Assembly: GCA_021783385.1 (NCBI GenBank)
Contig: JAJXTX010000135.1
Coordinates: forward strand, 1-7,016
DNA: 7,016 bases
Reading direction: 5' to 3'
DNA from: Pseudomonadota bacterium
GTDB lineage: Bacteria; Pseudomonadota; Gammaproteobacteria; Xanthomonadales; Rhodanobacteraceae
Under the pieces are notes generated by a model, which made no database searches, was not told where the DNA came from, and was given only the letters and a program-made list of their open reading frames with translations. Positions 1-6,468 of the stretch are shown here, one piece after another (within the stretch, counting starts at the first letter, position 1; the number at the start of each line of letters is the position of its first letter). Position numbers and translations under genes: made by a program.

Positions 1-2162
1 GCCGCCAGCGTGGGGTTGGACTGGATCAGGCCGTCTGCGTCGAACAGGATGTGCGCGGTCTCGTCCAGATACACGTCCTTGGCCTTCTTCGCATCCTTCT
101 CCTGCTTCAGCTCGCTCTTCAGGCTGCGCTCGCTGGCGTCGAGGCCGTCGTCCAGGCTGGTTTCCTCATCCTTGAGGTAGGCGTCGCTGCCGTCGATCGC
201 CTTCTGGCGGGCGCGGAAGCTGGCCTGAATCGCGTCTTGCTGCTTGCGCTCGGCTTCGCGAGTGGCGAAGTTCAGCGAGACAGACGTCTTGTCGCGCATC
301 GACTTGTACTGGGCCAGTTCGTCCAGCATCAGCTTCCACGCCGGCGACTTCGCCACGCGCGCCAGATGATCCTGCTGCAGCTGCGGCAGGTAGGCGTCCA
401 GGTTGGCCACCGGCTGGTAGCTGGCCGGTGCGATCTGCGTCCACGGCAGCGCATTGTCGTAGGTGGACTCGCCGAACTCCTTGTCGTCGCCGCTCCTCGG
501 ATACTCGATGTCCGGGGTCACGCCCTTCAGCTGGGTCGAGCCGCCGTTGATGCGGAAGAACTCGGCGATGGTCATTTTCAGCTCGCCGTACTGTGGCTTC
601 GCGCCGTCGGGGTTGCTGCCGAAGCGGTCGAGGTCGACCAGGTTCTGCACGGTGCCCTTGCCGAAGGTGGGCTCGCCCACGATCAGGCCGCGATGGTAAT
701 CCTGGATCGCCGCAGTGAAGATCTCCGACGCCGACGCCGAGCCGCGATTGACCAGCACCGCCAGCGGACCGCTCCAGGCCATGCCCGGGTGATCGTCGCC
801 CTGCACCTCGACATGGCCCTTGGCATCGCGCACCTGCACTACCGGACCGGTGTCGATGAACAGACCGGTCATCGAATCGGCTTCGGCCAGCGAGCCGCCG
901 CCGTTGTTGCGCAGGTCCATGATCAGGCCCTGCACGCCGGCGGCCTTGAGCTCGCCGATCAGCTTGGCGACGTCGCGGGTGGCGCTCTTGAAGTTCTTGA
1001 CGCCCTCGCTGCGCGCGCCGAAGTCGGAATAGAAGGTGGGCAGCTCGATCACGCCGATCTTGCGCGTGATGCCGCCGTCCGTGATCTCGACGATTTTCTT
1101 CTTCGCCGCCTGCTCCTCGATGCTGACCTTCTTGCGCACCAGCGTGACGATCTCGTGCTTGCCGTCCACCCCGGTGTCGGCCGGGATGATCTCCAGCCGC
1201 AGGGTGGTGTCCTTCTTGCCGCGGATGCGGTTGACGACGTCGTCCAGGCGCCAGCCGATCACGTCGGTGATCGGGCCGCTGTCGCCCTGGCCGATACCCA
1301 CGATACGGTCGCCGACCTGGATCTTGCCGGATTTGGCGGCCGGGCCGCCGGGCACCAGCTCGCGGACCTGGGTGTAGTCGTCACGCGCCTGCAGCACCGC
1401 GCCAATGCCTTCCAGCGACAGCTTCATCGAGATGTCGAAGTTTTCCGCCGCGCGCGGGCTCAGATAGTCGGTATGCGGGTCGGTGGTTTCGGCGTAGGCG
1501 GTCATGAAGGTCTGGAACGCGTCCTCGCCATCGAGCTGCCTGACCCGCTCGATGTAGCCGGCGTAGCGCTTGTCCAGCGTCTGGCGGATCTCCGCATCGG
1601 TCTTGCCGGCCAGCTTCAGGCGCAGCCAGTCGTTCATGGTGCGCTTGCGCCACAGCTCGTTCAGCGCGGCCTGATCCTTGGGCCAGTCGGCCTTCTTGCG
1701 ATCGAAGGTGTAGGTCTCGTTGGTGGAGAAGTCGAAGCCCTGCTTGAGCAGGCTGCGCGCATAGGTCATGCGCTCCACCGCGCGCTGCACGTAAAGGTTG
1801 AAGATCGAGAAGGGTGCGCTCAGGTCCTCGTTCCAGATCGCATCGTCAAGCTTGGTCTTCAGCGGGGCGAACTTGTCCATGTCCTGCTGGGTGAAGAACA
1901 CCTTCTCGCCGTCGATCAGCTTGAAGTAGGCCTTGTAGATGCGCTGCGACATGGCGTCGTCGAGCGGCTGCGCGTCGTAGTGGAAGCGGGTCAGGAAGCG
2001 CGCGGAAAGCTGCGCCGCCTGCGCCTCGGCAGCGGTGGGCTTGAGCGGCCATACCGAAGCCTTGCGCGGCGGATGGCCGGCGCCGAGATCGGCCGCCGAC
2101 TGCGCGAACACGCAGGTCACGGTGAGAGCAAGCAGCAGGGTCAGCAGGTAACGGAGTTTCAT
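1..2162 (-). CDS. prc: Prc/Tsp tail-specific periplasmic protease (S41A), C-terminus cut by window edge
   Basis: This periplasmic serine protease recognises C-terminal tails. In E. coli it trims PBP3 (FtsI), clears ssrA-tagged periplasmic proteins and, with NlpI, degrades the murein endopeptidase MepS. I translated 720 codons by hand. Residues 1-20 form a Sec signal peptide (MKLRYLLTLLLALTV, cut near VFA/Q). A helical N-terminal domain spans about 35-235 and a PDZ domain about 248-330 (EGIGAVL, VPGGPAAKSGKIQVGDRI). The S41 protease core is about 365-555, followed by a charged helical C-terminal DUF3340-type region. Ser477 (in SASASEIF), Asp488 (QDY) and Lys502 (FGKGTVQ) keep the 11- and 25-residue spacing of E. 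coli Ser430, Asp441 and Lys455, so the enzyme looks active. The last visible part (VYLDETAHIL) matches the usual end of the family, so few residues are missing. The ATG lies 8 nt after the lipA stop, with GAGAG just upstream, suggesting cotranscription with lipA. Confidence 0.96.
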   Translation of the reverse strand, partial: MKLRYLLTLLLALTVTCVFAQSAADLGAGHPPRKASVWPLKPTAAEAQAAQLSARFLTRFHYDAQPLDDAMSQRIYKAYFKLIDGEKVFFTQQDMDKFAPLKTKLDDAIWNEDLSAPFSIFNLYVQRAVERMTYARSLLKQGFDFSTNETYTFDRKKADWPKDQAALNELWRKRTMNDWLRLKLAGKTDAEIRQTLDKRYAGYIERVRQLDGEDAFQTFMTAYAETTDPHTDYLSPRAAENFDISMKLSLEGIGAVLQARDDYTQVRELVPGGPAAKSGKIQVGDRIVGIGQGDSGPITDVIGWRLDDVVNRIRGKKDTTLRLEIIPADTGVDGKHEIVTLVRKKVSIEEQAAKKKIVEITDGGITRKIGVIELPTFYSDFGARSEGVKNFKSATRDVAKLIGELKAAGVQGLIMDLRNNGGGSLAEADSMTGLFIDTGPVVQVRDAKGHVEVQGDDHPGMAWSGPLAVLVNRGSASASEIFTAAIQDYHRGLIVGEPTFGKGTVQNLVDLDRFGSNPDGAKPQYGELKMTIAEFFRINGGSTQLKGVTPDIEYPRSGDDKEFGESTYDNALPWTQIAPASYQPVANLDAYLPQLQQDHLARVAKSPAWKLMLDELAQYKSMRDKTSVSLNFATREAERKQQDAIQASFRARQKAIDGSDAYLKDEETSLDDGLDASERSLKSELKQEKDAKKAKDVYLDETAHILFDADGLIQSNPTLA

Positions 2163-2170
2163 GGATTCTC

Positions 2171-3178
2171 TCAAGCGTGTTCGGTGACACCGGCTGCGTG
2201 GGCCTGCAGGTCGGCGTGATAGGACGAACGTACCAGCGGACCGGAGGCGACGTGATGGAAACCCATCGCCTCGCCAGCGACGCGCAGGGCCTCGAATTCT
2301 TCCGGCGTCCAGTAGCGCACCACCGGGTGGTGGTGCGGCGTGGGCTGCAGGTATTGGCCAATAGTGATCATCTCGACGTCATGGGCGCGTAGATCGCGCA
2401 TCGTCTCGAGCACCTGTTCATGCGTCTCGCCCAGCCCCAGCATGATGCCGGACTTGGTCGGCACGTCCGGATGCTGCGCCTTGAAGCGCTTGAGCAGATC
2501 CAGCGACCATTGGTAATCGGCCCCGGGACGCACTTCGCGGTACAGCTGCGGCACAGTTTCCAGATTGTGGTTGAACACATCCGGCGGATAGTCCCTCAAC
2601 ACTTCCAGCGCCCGCTCCATGCGGCCCTTGCCACGGAAATCCGGGGTGAGGATCTCGATCCGGATGGCCGGGCTGGCATGGCGCACCGCACGGATGCAGC
2701 TGGCGAAATGGGCAGCGCCGCCATCGCGCAAGTCGTCGCGATCGACGGAGGTGATCACCACGTACTTCAGCCGCATGTCGGCGATGGTCTGCGCCAGCCG
2801 CGCCGGCTCCAGCTCATCGGGCGGCAGTGGCCGACCATGCGCCACATCGCAGAACGAGCAGCGGCGGGTGCACACCTCGCCCAGGATCATGAAAGTGGCG
2901 GTGCCCTTGCTGAAGCATTCGTGGATGTTCGGGCAGGACGCCTCCTCGCACACGGTGACCAGCGCGTTGTCGCGCAGGCGCGCCTTCAGCTGCTGCACGG
3001 CATTGCCCTGCGGCAGTCGCACGCGGATCCACGACGGCTTGCGCAGGGCAGGCACGGCAGTGTCGAAACCGGCGCGGTTCAGCGCGATCTTGTCGCTGCC
3101 GAGCTGCTTCTCGGCGGCCGGCATCGCGGCGACGACGCTGATCGGGATGCTGCGGGAGGATGGGGACGTTTCGCTCAT
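2171..3178 (-). CDS. lipA: Lipoyl synthase LipA (radical SAM)
   Basis: LipA is a cytosolic radical-SAM enzyme that inserts sulfur at C6 and C8 of octanoyl groups already attached to lipoyl domains (2-oxoacid dehydrogenase E2, GcvH). It completes the pathway begun by LipB. The protein is 335 residues, normal for proteobacteria. The auxiliary 4Fe-4S cluster motif [12 protein letters not shown] gives Cys77, Cys82 and Cys88. The radical-SAM motif CTRRCSFC gives Cys103, Cys107 and Cys110. RSSYHAD (317-323) supplies the serine ligand of the auxiliary cluster, and the [18 protein letters not shown] and [11 protein letters not shown] motifs are intact. The ATG at 3178 is chosen because RSIPISVV near the N-terminus resembles Xanthomonas LipA N-termini; Met19 would discard it. 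No strong Shine-Dalgarno is visible. The gene follows the lipB stop by 9 nt, so translation is probably coupled. Confidence 0.98.
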   Translation of the reverse strand: MSETSPSSRSIPISVVAAMPAAEKQLGSDKIALNRAGFDTAVPALRKPSWIRVRLPQGNAVQQLKARLRDNALVTVCEEASCPNIHECFSKGTATFMILGEVCTRRCSFCDVAHGRPLPPDELEPARLAQTIADMRLKYVVITSVDRDDLRDGGAAHFASCIRAVRHASPAIRIEILTPDFRGKGRMERALEVLRDYPPDVFNHNLETVPQLYREVRPGADYQWSLDLLKRFKAQHPDVPTKSGIMLGLGETHEQVLETMRDLRAHDVEMITIGQYLQPTPHHHPVVRYWTPEEFEALRVAGEAMGFHHVASGPLVRSSYHADLQAHAAGVTEHA

Positions 3179-3187
3179 GTAGACAGC

Positions 3188-3856
3188 TCAGACCGCCGCG
3201 CGCGCGGGGAGTTCGGGTAAGACGGGGGCAGCGGGCTCGGCAGCAAGATCGAACTGGCGGCAGAACGCCTCCACCAGCGCGTCCTCGACCGTGGCCAACT
3301 GCGACGGACCGCCCAAGTCTACCATCTGCGTGACGGCCAGCCCGCTGTAGCCGCAGGGGTTGATGCGCTGGAACGGCTCCAGATCCATGGCCACGTTGAA
3401 GGCCAGCCCGTGAAAGCTGCAGCCGCGCCGCACGCGCAGGCCAAGCGCTGCCACCTTGGCGTCGCCCACATACACGCCGGGTGCGCCCTCGCGCCGCAGC
3501 GCCTGGATCTGCCAATGCGCCAGCGTGTCGATGATCGCCTGCTCGATCCGGCTGACCAGCTCGCGCACGCCCACGCCAAGCCGGCGCAGGTCGAGCAGCG
3601 GATAGGCCACGATCTGGCCCGGGCCGTGGTAGGTCACCTGGCCGCCGCGATCCACCGGCAGCACCGGAATATCGCCCGGCGCCAGCACGTGCTCCTGCTT
3701 GCCGGCCTGGCCCAGGGTGAACACCGGGTCGTGTTCCAGCAGCCACAGCTCATCCACCGTGTCCGCCGTGCGGTTGTCGGTGAACGCGCTCATCGCGCGC
3801 CACACCGGCGGGTACGGCTGGCGGCCCAGGCGACGGATATTCAGCGGCAGCGGCAT
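3188..3856 (-). CDS. lipB: Octanoyl-[ACP]:protein N-octanoyltransferase LipB
   Basis: LipB is a cytosolic enzyme that moves the octanoyl group from acyl carrier protein to the lysine of lipoyl domains through a cysteine acyl-enzyme. It supplies the substrate for LipA. With the ATG at 3856 the protein is 222 residues, the usual size. Visible motifs are [12 protein letters not shown] (70-81), [15 protein letters not shown] with catalytic Lys134, the FHGLAFNV strand (148-155), and NPCGYSG with nucleophile Cys168. These match E. coli Lys135 and Cys169 in spacing. The start choice rests on AAGG 9 nt upstream, the fit to family length, and the N-terminus ([16 protein letters not shown]). The frame stays open upstream to a GTG at 3964 that overlaps the ybeD stop as GTGA. 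That 36-residue extension is rich in Arg and Ser and uses codons (TCA, ACA, AGG, CGA) rare in the neighbours, so I reject it. lipA follows after 9 nt. Confidence 0.96.
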   Translation of the reverse strand: MPLPLNIRRLGRQPYPPVWRAMSAFTDNRTADTVDELWLLEHDPVFTLGQAGKQEHVLAPGDIPVLPVDRGGQVTYHGPGQIVAYPLLDLRRLGVGVRELVSRIEQAIIDTLAHWQIQALRREGAPGVYVGDAKVAALGLRVRRGCSFHGLAFNVAMDLEPFQRINPCGYSGLAVTQMVDLGGPSQLATVEDALVEAFCRQFDLAAEPAAPVLPELPARAAV

Positions 3857-3865
3857 GACGGGTGA

Positions 3866-3869
3866 CCTT
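3866..3869 (-). promoter_or_regulatory. Candidate Shine-Dalgarno of lipB (AAGG)
   Basis: On the minus strand AAGG lies 9 nt before the ATG at 3856, inside a locally AT-richer patch (about 3868-3881). It supports the internal ATG over the upstream GTG at 3964 as the lipB start. It is short, so the support is moderate. Confidence 0.5.
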
Positions 3870-3883
3870 GCAACAATTGAAGC

Positions 3884-3949
3884 AGCGCGCCTTGTGCGCG
3901 ATGGCCCTGATGTCGATCGGAGCGGAAAGGATCGCGCACAGGGTGCGCT
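3884..3949. repeat. Long imperfect inverted repeat with nested hairpins in the ybeD-lipB gap
   Basis: Arms 3884-3902 and 3931-3949 pair over 19 positions with 17 Watson-Crick matches, including 10 perfect pairs next to the loop (TGTGCGCGAT with ATCGCGCACA). The loop is 28 nt. The two exceptions (3889/3944 and 3892/3941) are G-U pairs in plus-strand RNA and A-C mismatches in minus-strand RNA. Each arm can also fold alone: 3886-3890 with 3896-3900 (CGCGC/GCGCG, 5-nt loop), and 3934-3939 with 3943-3948 (GCGCAC/GTGCGC, 3-nt loop). A third small hairpin, GCTCC/GGAGC, sits at 3947-3959. No U-tract follows on either strand, so it is not an ordinary intrinsic terminator. It may be a REPIN-like doublet, an mRNA processing or stability hairpin, or a control element for lipB, whose ribosome site is 14 nt away. 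The pairing is observed; the role is unknown. Confidence 0.7.
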
Positions 3950-3960
3950 CCCGCGGAGCT

Positions 3961-4251
3961 TCACATGGTGTAGCGGATATCCGGACTCGCGCGCAGGGCG
4001 TGGTGCGCGGCCTCGTACTGCTCACGGCTGTCGCAGTGGAAGGCGACCGTGACCGAGACGAAATTGCCGGCGCCGGAATGCCGGTGCCGCACGCTCTCGT
4101 GCAGCACCCGCAGGCCGACACGTTCCAGCAGCTGCGGCACGTGGGTCGGCAGGTTGGCACTGGCGCTGCCGACCGCGGTGATCTCGAACTCGCCGGGAAA
4201 CTGGAAACCCCGGCCGTCCTGCTGCGCCTTGCTGAAGTCGATCGGCTGCAT
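3961..4251 (-). CDS. ybeD: YbeD-like DUF493 family protein
   Basis: This is a small 96-residue cytosolic protein of the DUF493/YbeD family. Its biochemical role is not established. The E. coli member has a ferredoxin-like fold resembling ACT-type regulatory domains, and the gene usually sits between dacA and lipB, which has prompted suggestions of a link to lipoate metabolism. Recognisable family features are the N-terminal [26 protein letters not shown] in the middle, the strand FVSVTVAF, and a C-terminal [18 protein letters not shown] typical of the family end. There is no signal peptide or membrane segment. The ATG shares its A with the dacA stop (TGATG), indicating translational coupling to the upstream carboxypeptidase gene. 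The call of the family is firm from sequence and context; the function is open. Confidence 0.93.
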   Translation of the reverse strand: MQPIDFSKAQQDGRGFQFPGEFEITAVGSASANLPTHVPQLLERVGLRVLHESVRHRHSGAGNFVSVTVAFHCDSREQYEAAHHALRASPDIRYTM

Positions 4252-5492
4252 CACTTCGTCGCCGGCGCCTGTTCGGTGTTGCCCTTGCTGCCGTGGAACC
4301 ACAGCAGGATGGTGTCCCACAGGCGCGCGAAGAAGCCGCCCTGCGGCGCATCGGCCAGCGCGATCAGCGGCACCGTCTGCACCGGCTGGCCGGCGAGCGA
4401 GATACGCAGCGTACCGATTTGCTGGCCCTTCCTGTACGGCGCGATCAGGGTGGCCGGAATGTCCATGGTGGCCTTGAGCTTGTCGTAGTCGCCGCGCTTG
4501 ACGGTGACCAGCACGTTCTCGGCGACGCCGATCGGCAGCTGGTTCGCCGCGCCCTTCCACAGCCGCGGTGTGGCCAGCGGCTTGCTGGCGTCATACAGCC
4601 GGTGCGTCTCGTAGAAATTGAAGCCGTAGTTGAGCAGGGCCATGGCCGAGTCGGCGCGCGCCCTCTCGCTGCTGGCGCCCATGACCACGGCAATCATGCG
4701 CTCATCGCCGCGCTTGGCCGAGGCATCCATGCAATAACCGGCGGCCGCGGTGTAACCGGTCTTTACGCCATCGACAGTGGGATCGCGCCACAGCAGCGTG
4801 ACGCGATTCTGCTGCTTGATGCCGTTCCACTCGAACTCCTTGATCTTGGAGACCGCGTATTGGTCCGGAAAATTGTGGATCAGCGCACGCGTGAGCGTCG
4901 CGATGTCACGCGCGGTGCTGTAGTGGTCGTCCACCGGATAGCCGGAGGCGTCCGAATAGTGCGTGTTGACCATGCCCAGCTGCTTGGCGTACGCGTTCAT
5001 CAGGCCGACAAATGCCTGCTCGGAGCCGGCCGTGTGCTCGGCCAGCGCGATGGCCGCATCGTTGCCCGATTGCACGATCATGCCTTTCAGCAGGTCCTCC
5101 AGATCCACCTGGCTGCCCAGCTTGAGAAAGCTGGTGGAGCCATCGGTGCCCGCGCCGCCGGCCCGCCACGCGTGCTCGCTGATGGTAACCATGTCGTTCG
5201 CATGGATCCTTCCGGCGGCCAGTTCCGCGGCCACCACGTACTCGGTCATCACCTTGGTCAGCGAGGCCGGCGCGCGGCGTTCGTCAGGGTTCTTCGAGGC
5301 GATGATCTGGCCGGTGGCGTAATCCATCAGCACCCAGCTCTGGCCGTCCACGTCCGGCGGCGGCGGCACCGGTACCTGCGGTACCACCGGCCGCGGTATC
5401 GGCGCAGGCAAGGGCGGCGTCTGGGCGACGGCAACGCCGAGCAGCAGCGTGAAGGCAGCCAGCGGAAACAGGGTGCGGCGGAGAAATTTCAT
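4251..5492 (-). CDS. dacA: D-alanyl-D-alanine carboxypeptidase, PBP5/6 type
   Basis: This low-molecular-mass penicillin-binding protein (413 residues) removes the terminal D-Ala of pentapeptide stems in the periplasm, limiting cross-linking. The three active-site motifs are present: SLTK with nucleophile Ser77 and Lys80, SGN at 142-144, and KTG at 244-246. The C-terminal part (about 305-385) is the PBP5 beta-domain, followed by an amphipathic segment rich in Phe and Trp (FFARLWDTILLWFHG, 387-401) expected to hold the protein on the outer face of the inner membrane. The ATG at 5492 opens a clear signal peptide (MKFLRRTLFPLAAFTLLLGVAVA, cut before Gln24). The frame extends upstream only to a TTG that would bury the signal. 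No strong Shine-Dalgarno precedes it. Residues 25-46 are a proline-rich stretch. A 76-nt gap separates it from rlpA; I found no convincing promoter or terminator there. dacC is an equally possible symbol. Confidence 0.97.
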   Translation of the reverse strand: MKFLRRTLFPLAAFTLLLGVAVAQTPPLPAPIPRPVVPQVPVPPPPDVDGQSWVLMDYATGQIIASKNPDERRAPASLTKVMTEYVVAAELAAGRIHANDMVTISEHAWRAGGAGTDGSTSFLKLGSQVDLEDLLKGMIVQSGNDAAIALAEHTAGSEQAFVGLMNAYAKQLGMVNTHYSDASGYPVDDHYSTARDIATLTRALIHNFPDQYAVSKIKEFEWNGIKQQNRVTLLWRDPTVDGVKTGYTAAAGYCMDASAKRGDERMIAVVMGASSERARADSAMALLNYGFNFYETHRLYDASKPLATPRLWKGAANQLPIGVAENVLVTVKRGDYDKLKATMDIPATLIAPYRKGQQIGTLRISLAGQPVQTVPLIALADAPQGGFFARLWDTILLWFHGSKGNTEQAPATK

Positions 5493-5568
5493 CGTGAGGT
5501 TCAGTCCAGTCTTGGAATACCGGGGCGGCGCGGCACCGGCATGCGTGAAGTGCGTATGCAAACCCTGC

Positions 5569-6468
5569 TCAGTCTACCGCGACCTGCGGCCGCGGCAGAC
5601 CCATCTGCTCGATCCGGACACTCACCCGGTCGGCGCTTTCGACGTCGTTCAGCGGGCCCACCCGCACGCGGCGGACGCGCTGGCCGTTGACCTGCGCCTC
5701 GATCACCTGCACCGGCGCGAAATTCGCTTCGCGCAGGCGGCTGGCCACCCGCTCGGCATTGTCGACATCGGAAAACGCGCCCACCTGCAGATAGATGCCC
5801 GGCTGACGTGCTGTGACCACGGGCGGCGGCGGCAGTTCCGCGACTGGCTTGCGCGGATCGATGCCGCGCACTTCGACCAGGCCGGTGCCCTTGGGCCAGA
5901 TGCCGATCTTCACCGCCGCGGCGTAGGAAAGATCGATCAGCCGGCCCGCCACGAACGGACCGCGATCGTTGACCCGCACGATCACGCTCTTGCCGTTCTG
6001 CAGGTTGGTGACGCGCGCGTAGCTCGGCAGCGGCAGCGTCTTGCTGGCGGCGGAGAACGCGTACATGTCGTAGTTTTCCAGGCTGGAGGTCTTGTAGCCG
6101 TGGAACTTGTTGCCGTAGAACGAGGCGATGCCGCGCTCGTCGTAGCCGCGCGCGGTGGGCAGCACGCGATAGGTCTTCCCCAGCACCGTGTACGGCGACT
6201 TGTTGCCGTAGAGCGAGCGCGGCTCGACCCTGGGCACCGGCTCGGGCAGCTTGCTGATGTCCGGCGGCGGCCCGTCCGGCACGCTGTCGCTGCCGTCGCG
6301 GTAACGGCTGGACTGTGGCCGGCTGAGGTCGTCGCGGAAGCGTTCGCGGGTGGCGGGCACGGCGGCACGGCCGTGCCAGGCCGCGTGCACGGGGCGCGTG
6401 CGGCCGCCGCTGCAGGCCGCCAGCAGCAGCACCGCAAGCACCAGCCCCACTGACCGCGCATACCTCAT
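5569..6468 (-). CDS. rlpA: RlpA-family septal lytic transglycosylase lipoprotein (DPBB + SPOR)
   Basis: This is a 299-residue outer-membrane lipoprotein. RlpA of Pseudomonas aeruginosa is a lytic transglycosylase that cuts peptide-free glycan strands at the septum. The signal peptide ends in the lipobox LAAC with lipid-bearing Cys19. Residues 20-85 are a low-complexity linker. The double-psi beta-barrel spans about 111-202 (ERGIASFYGNKFHG, KTLPLPSYARVTNLQNGK, VRVNDRGPF, GRLIDLSYAAAVKIGI). A short Pro-rich linker leads to a C-terminal SPOR domain (about 224-298, IYLQVGAFSDVDNAERV), which targets septal denuded glycan. Glu131 and Asp168 fit Pseudomonas Glu120 and Asp157 in spacing (37 residues). 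The usual His between them is Ser142. The start at 6468 is fixed by the signal peptide and by an ATGA overlap with the mltB stop; AGGCGG lies about 11 nt upstream. The open frame beyond the start reads through mltB in the wrong frame. Confidence 0.96.
   Translation of the reverse strand: MRYARSVGLVLAVLLLAACSGGRTRPVHAAWHGRAAVPATRERFRDDLSRPQSSRYRDGSDSVPDGPPPDISKLPEPVPRVEPRSLYGNKSPYTVLGKTYRVLPTARGYDERGIASFYGNKFHGYKTSSLENYDMYAFSAASKTLPLPSYARVTNLQNGKSVIVRVNDRGPFVAGRLIDLSYAAAVKIGIWPKGTGLVEVRGIDPRKPVAELPPPPVVTARQPGIYLQVGAFSDVDNAERVASRLREANFAPVQVIEAQVNGQRVRRVRVGPLNDVESADRVSVRIEQMGLPRPQVAVD

Noticed and set aside
51..2219. 722-residue open frame on the plus strand opposite prc
   Set aside because: It is codon-for-codon in register with prc, so antisense stops need TTA, CTA or TCA in the sense strand. 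I met none in 720 prc codons, as expected at high GC. The translated product is Leu/Arg/Ala-rich with no domain I recognise.
2814..3746. 310-residue minus-strand frame spanning the lipB-lipA junction
   Set aside because: It overlaps two unmistakable enzymes in another frame and is Arg/Gly/Ala-rich low-complexity shadow sequence.
3884..3949. Inverted repeat as an intrinsic terminator
   Set aside because: Neither flank has a run of T after the stem on either strand, and lipB follows on the same strand 27 nt later.
5369..5390. GGTACC...GGTACC palindrome pair inside dacA
   Set aside because: It falls in the Pro/Val-rich coding stretch, where repeated codons produce it; six-base arms are unremarkable.
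5493..5568. Possible dacA promoter in the 76-nt rlpA-dacA gap (TTGCAT and TATTCC on the minus strand)
   Set aside because: The two hexamers are about 36 nt apart, far from the usual 16-18, and the -10 match is poor.
2420..6453. Other long plus-strand open frames (2420-3220, 3410-3865, 4293-5690, 5449-6453)
   Set aside because: Those checked (opposite lipA, dacA and rlpA) are in the same antisense register as the real genes and have the same explanation. None shows family motifs, and strong minus-strand genes occupy the space.
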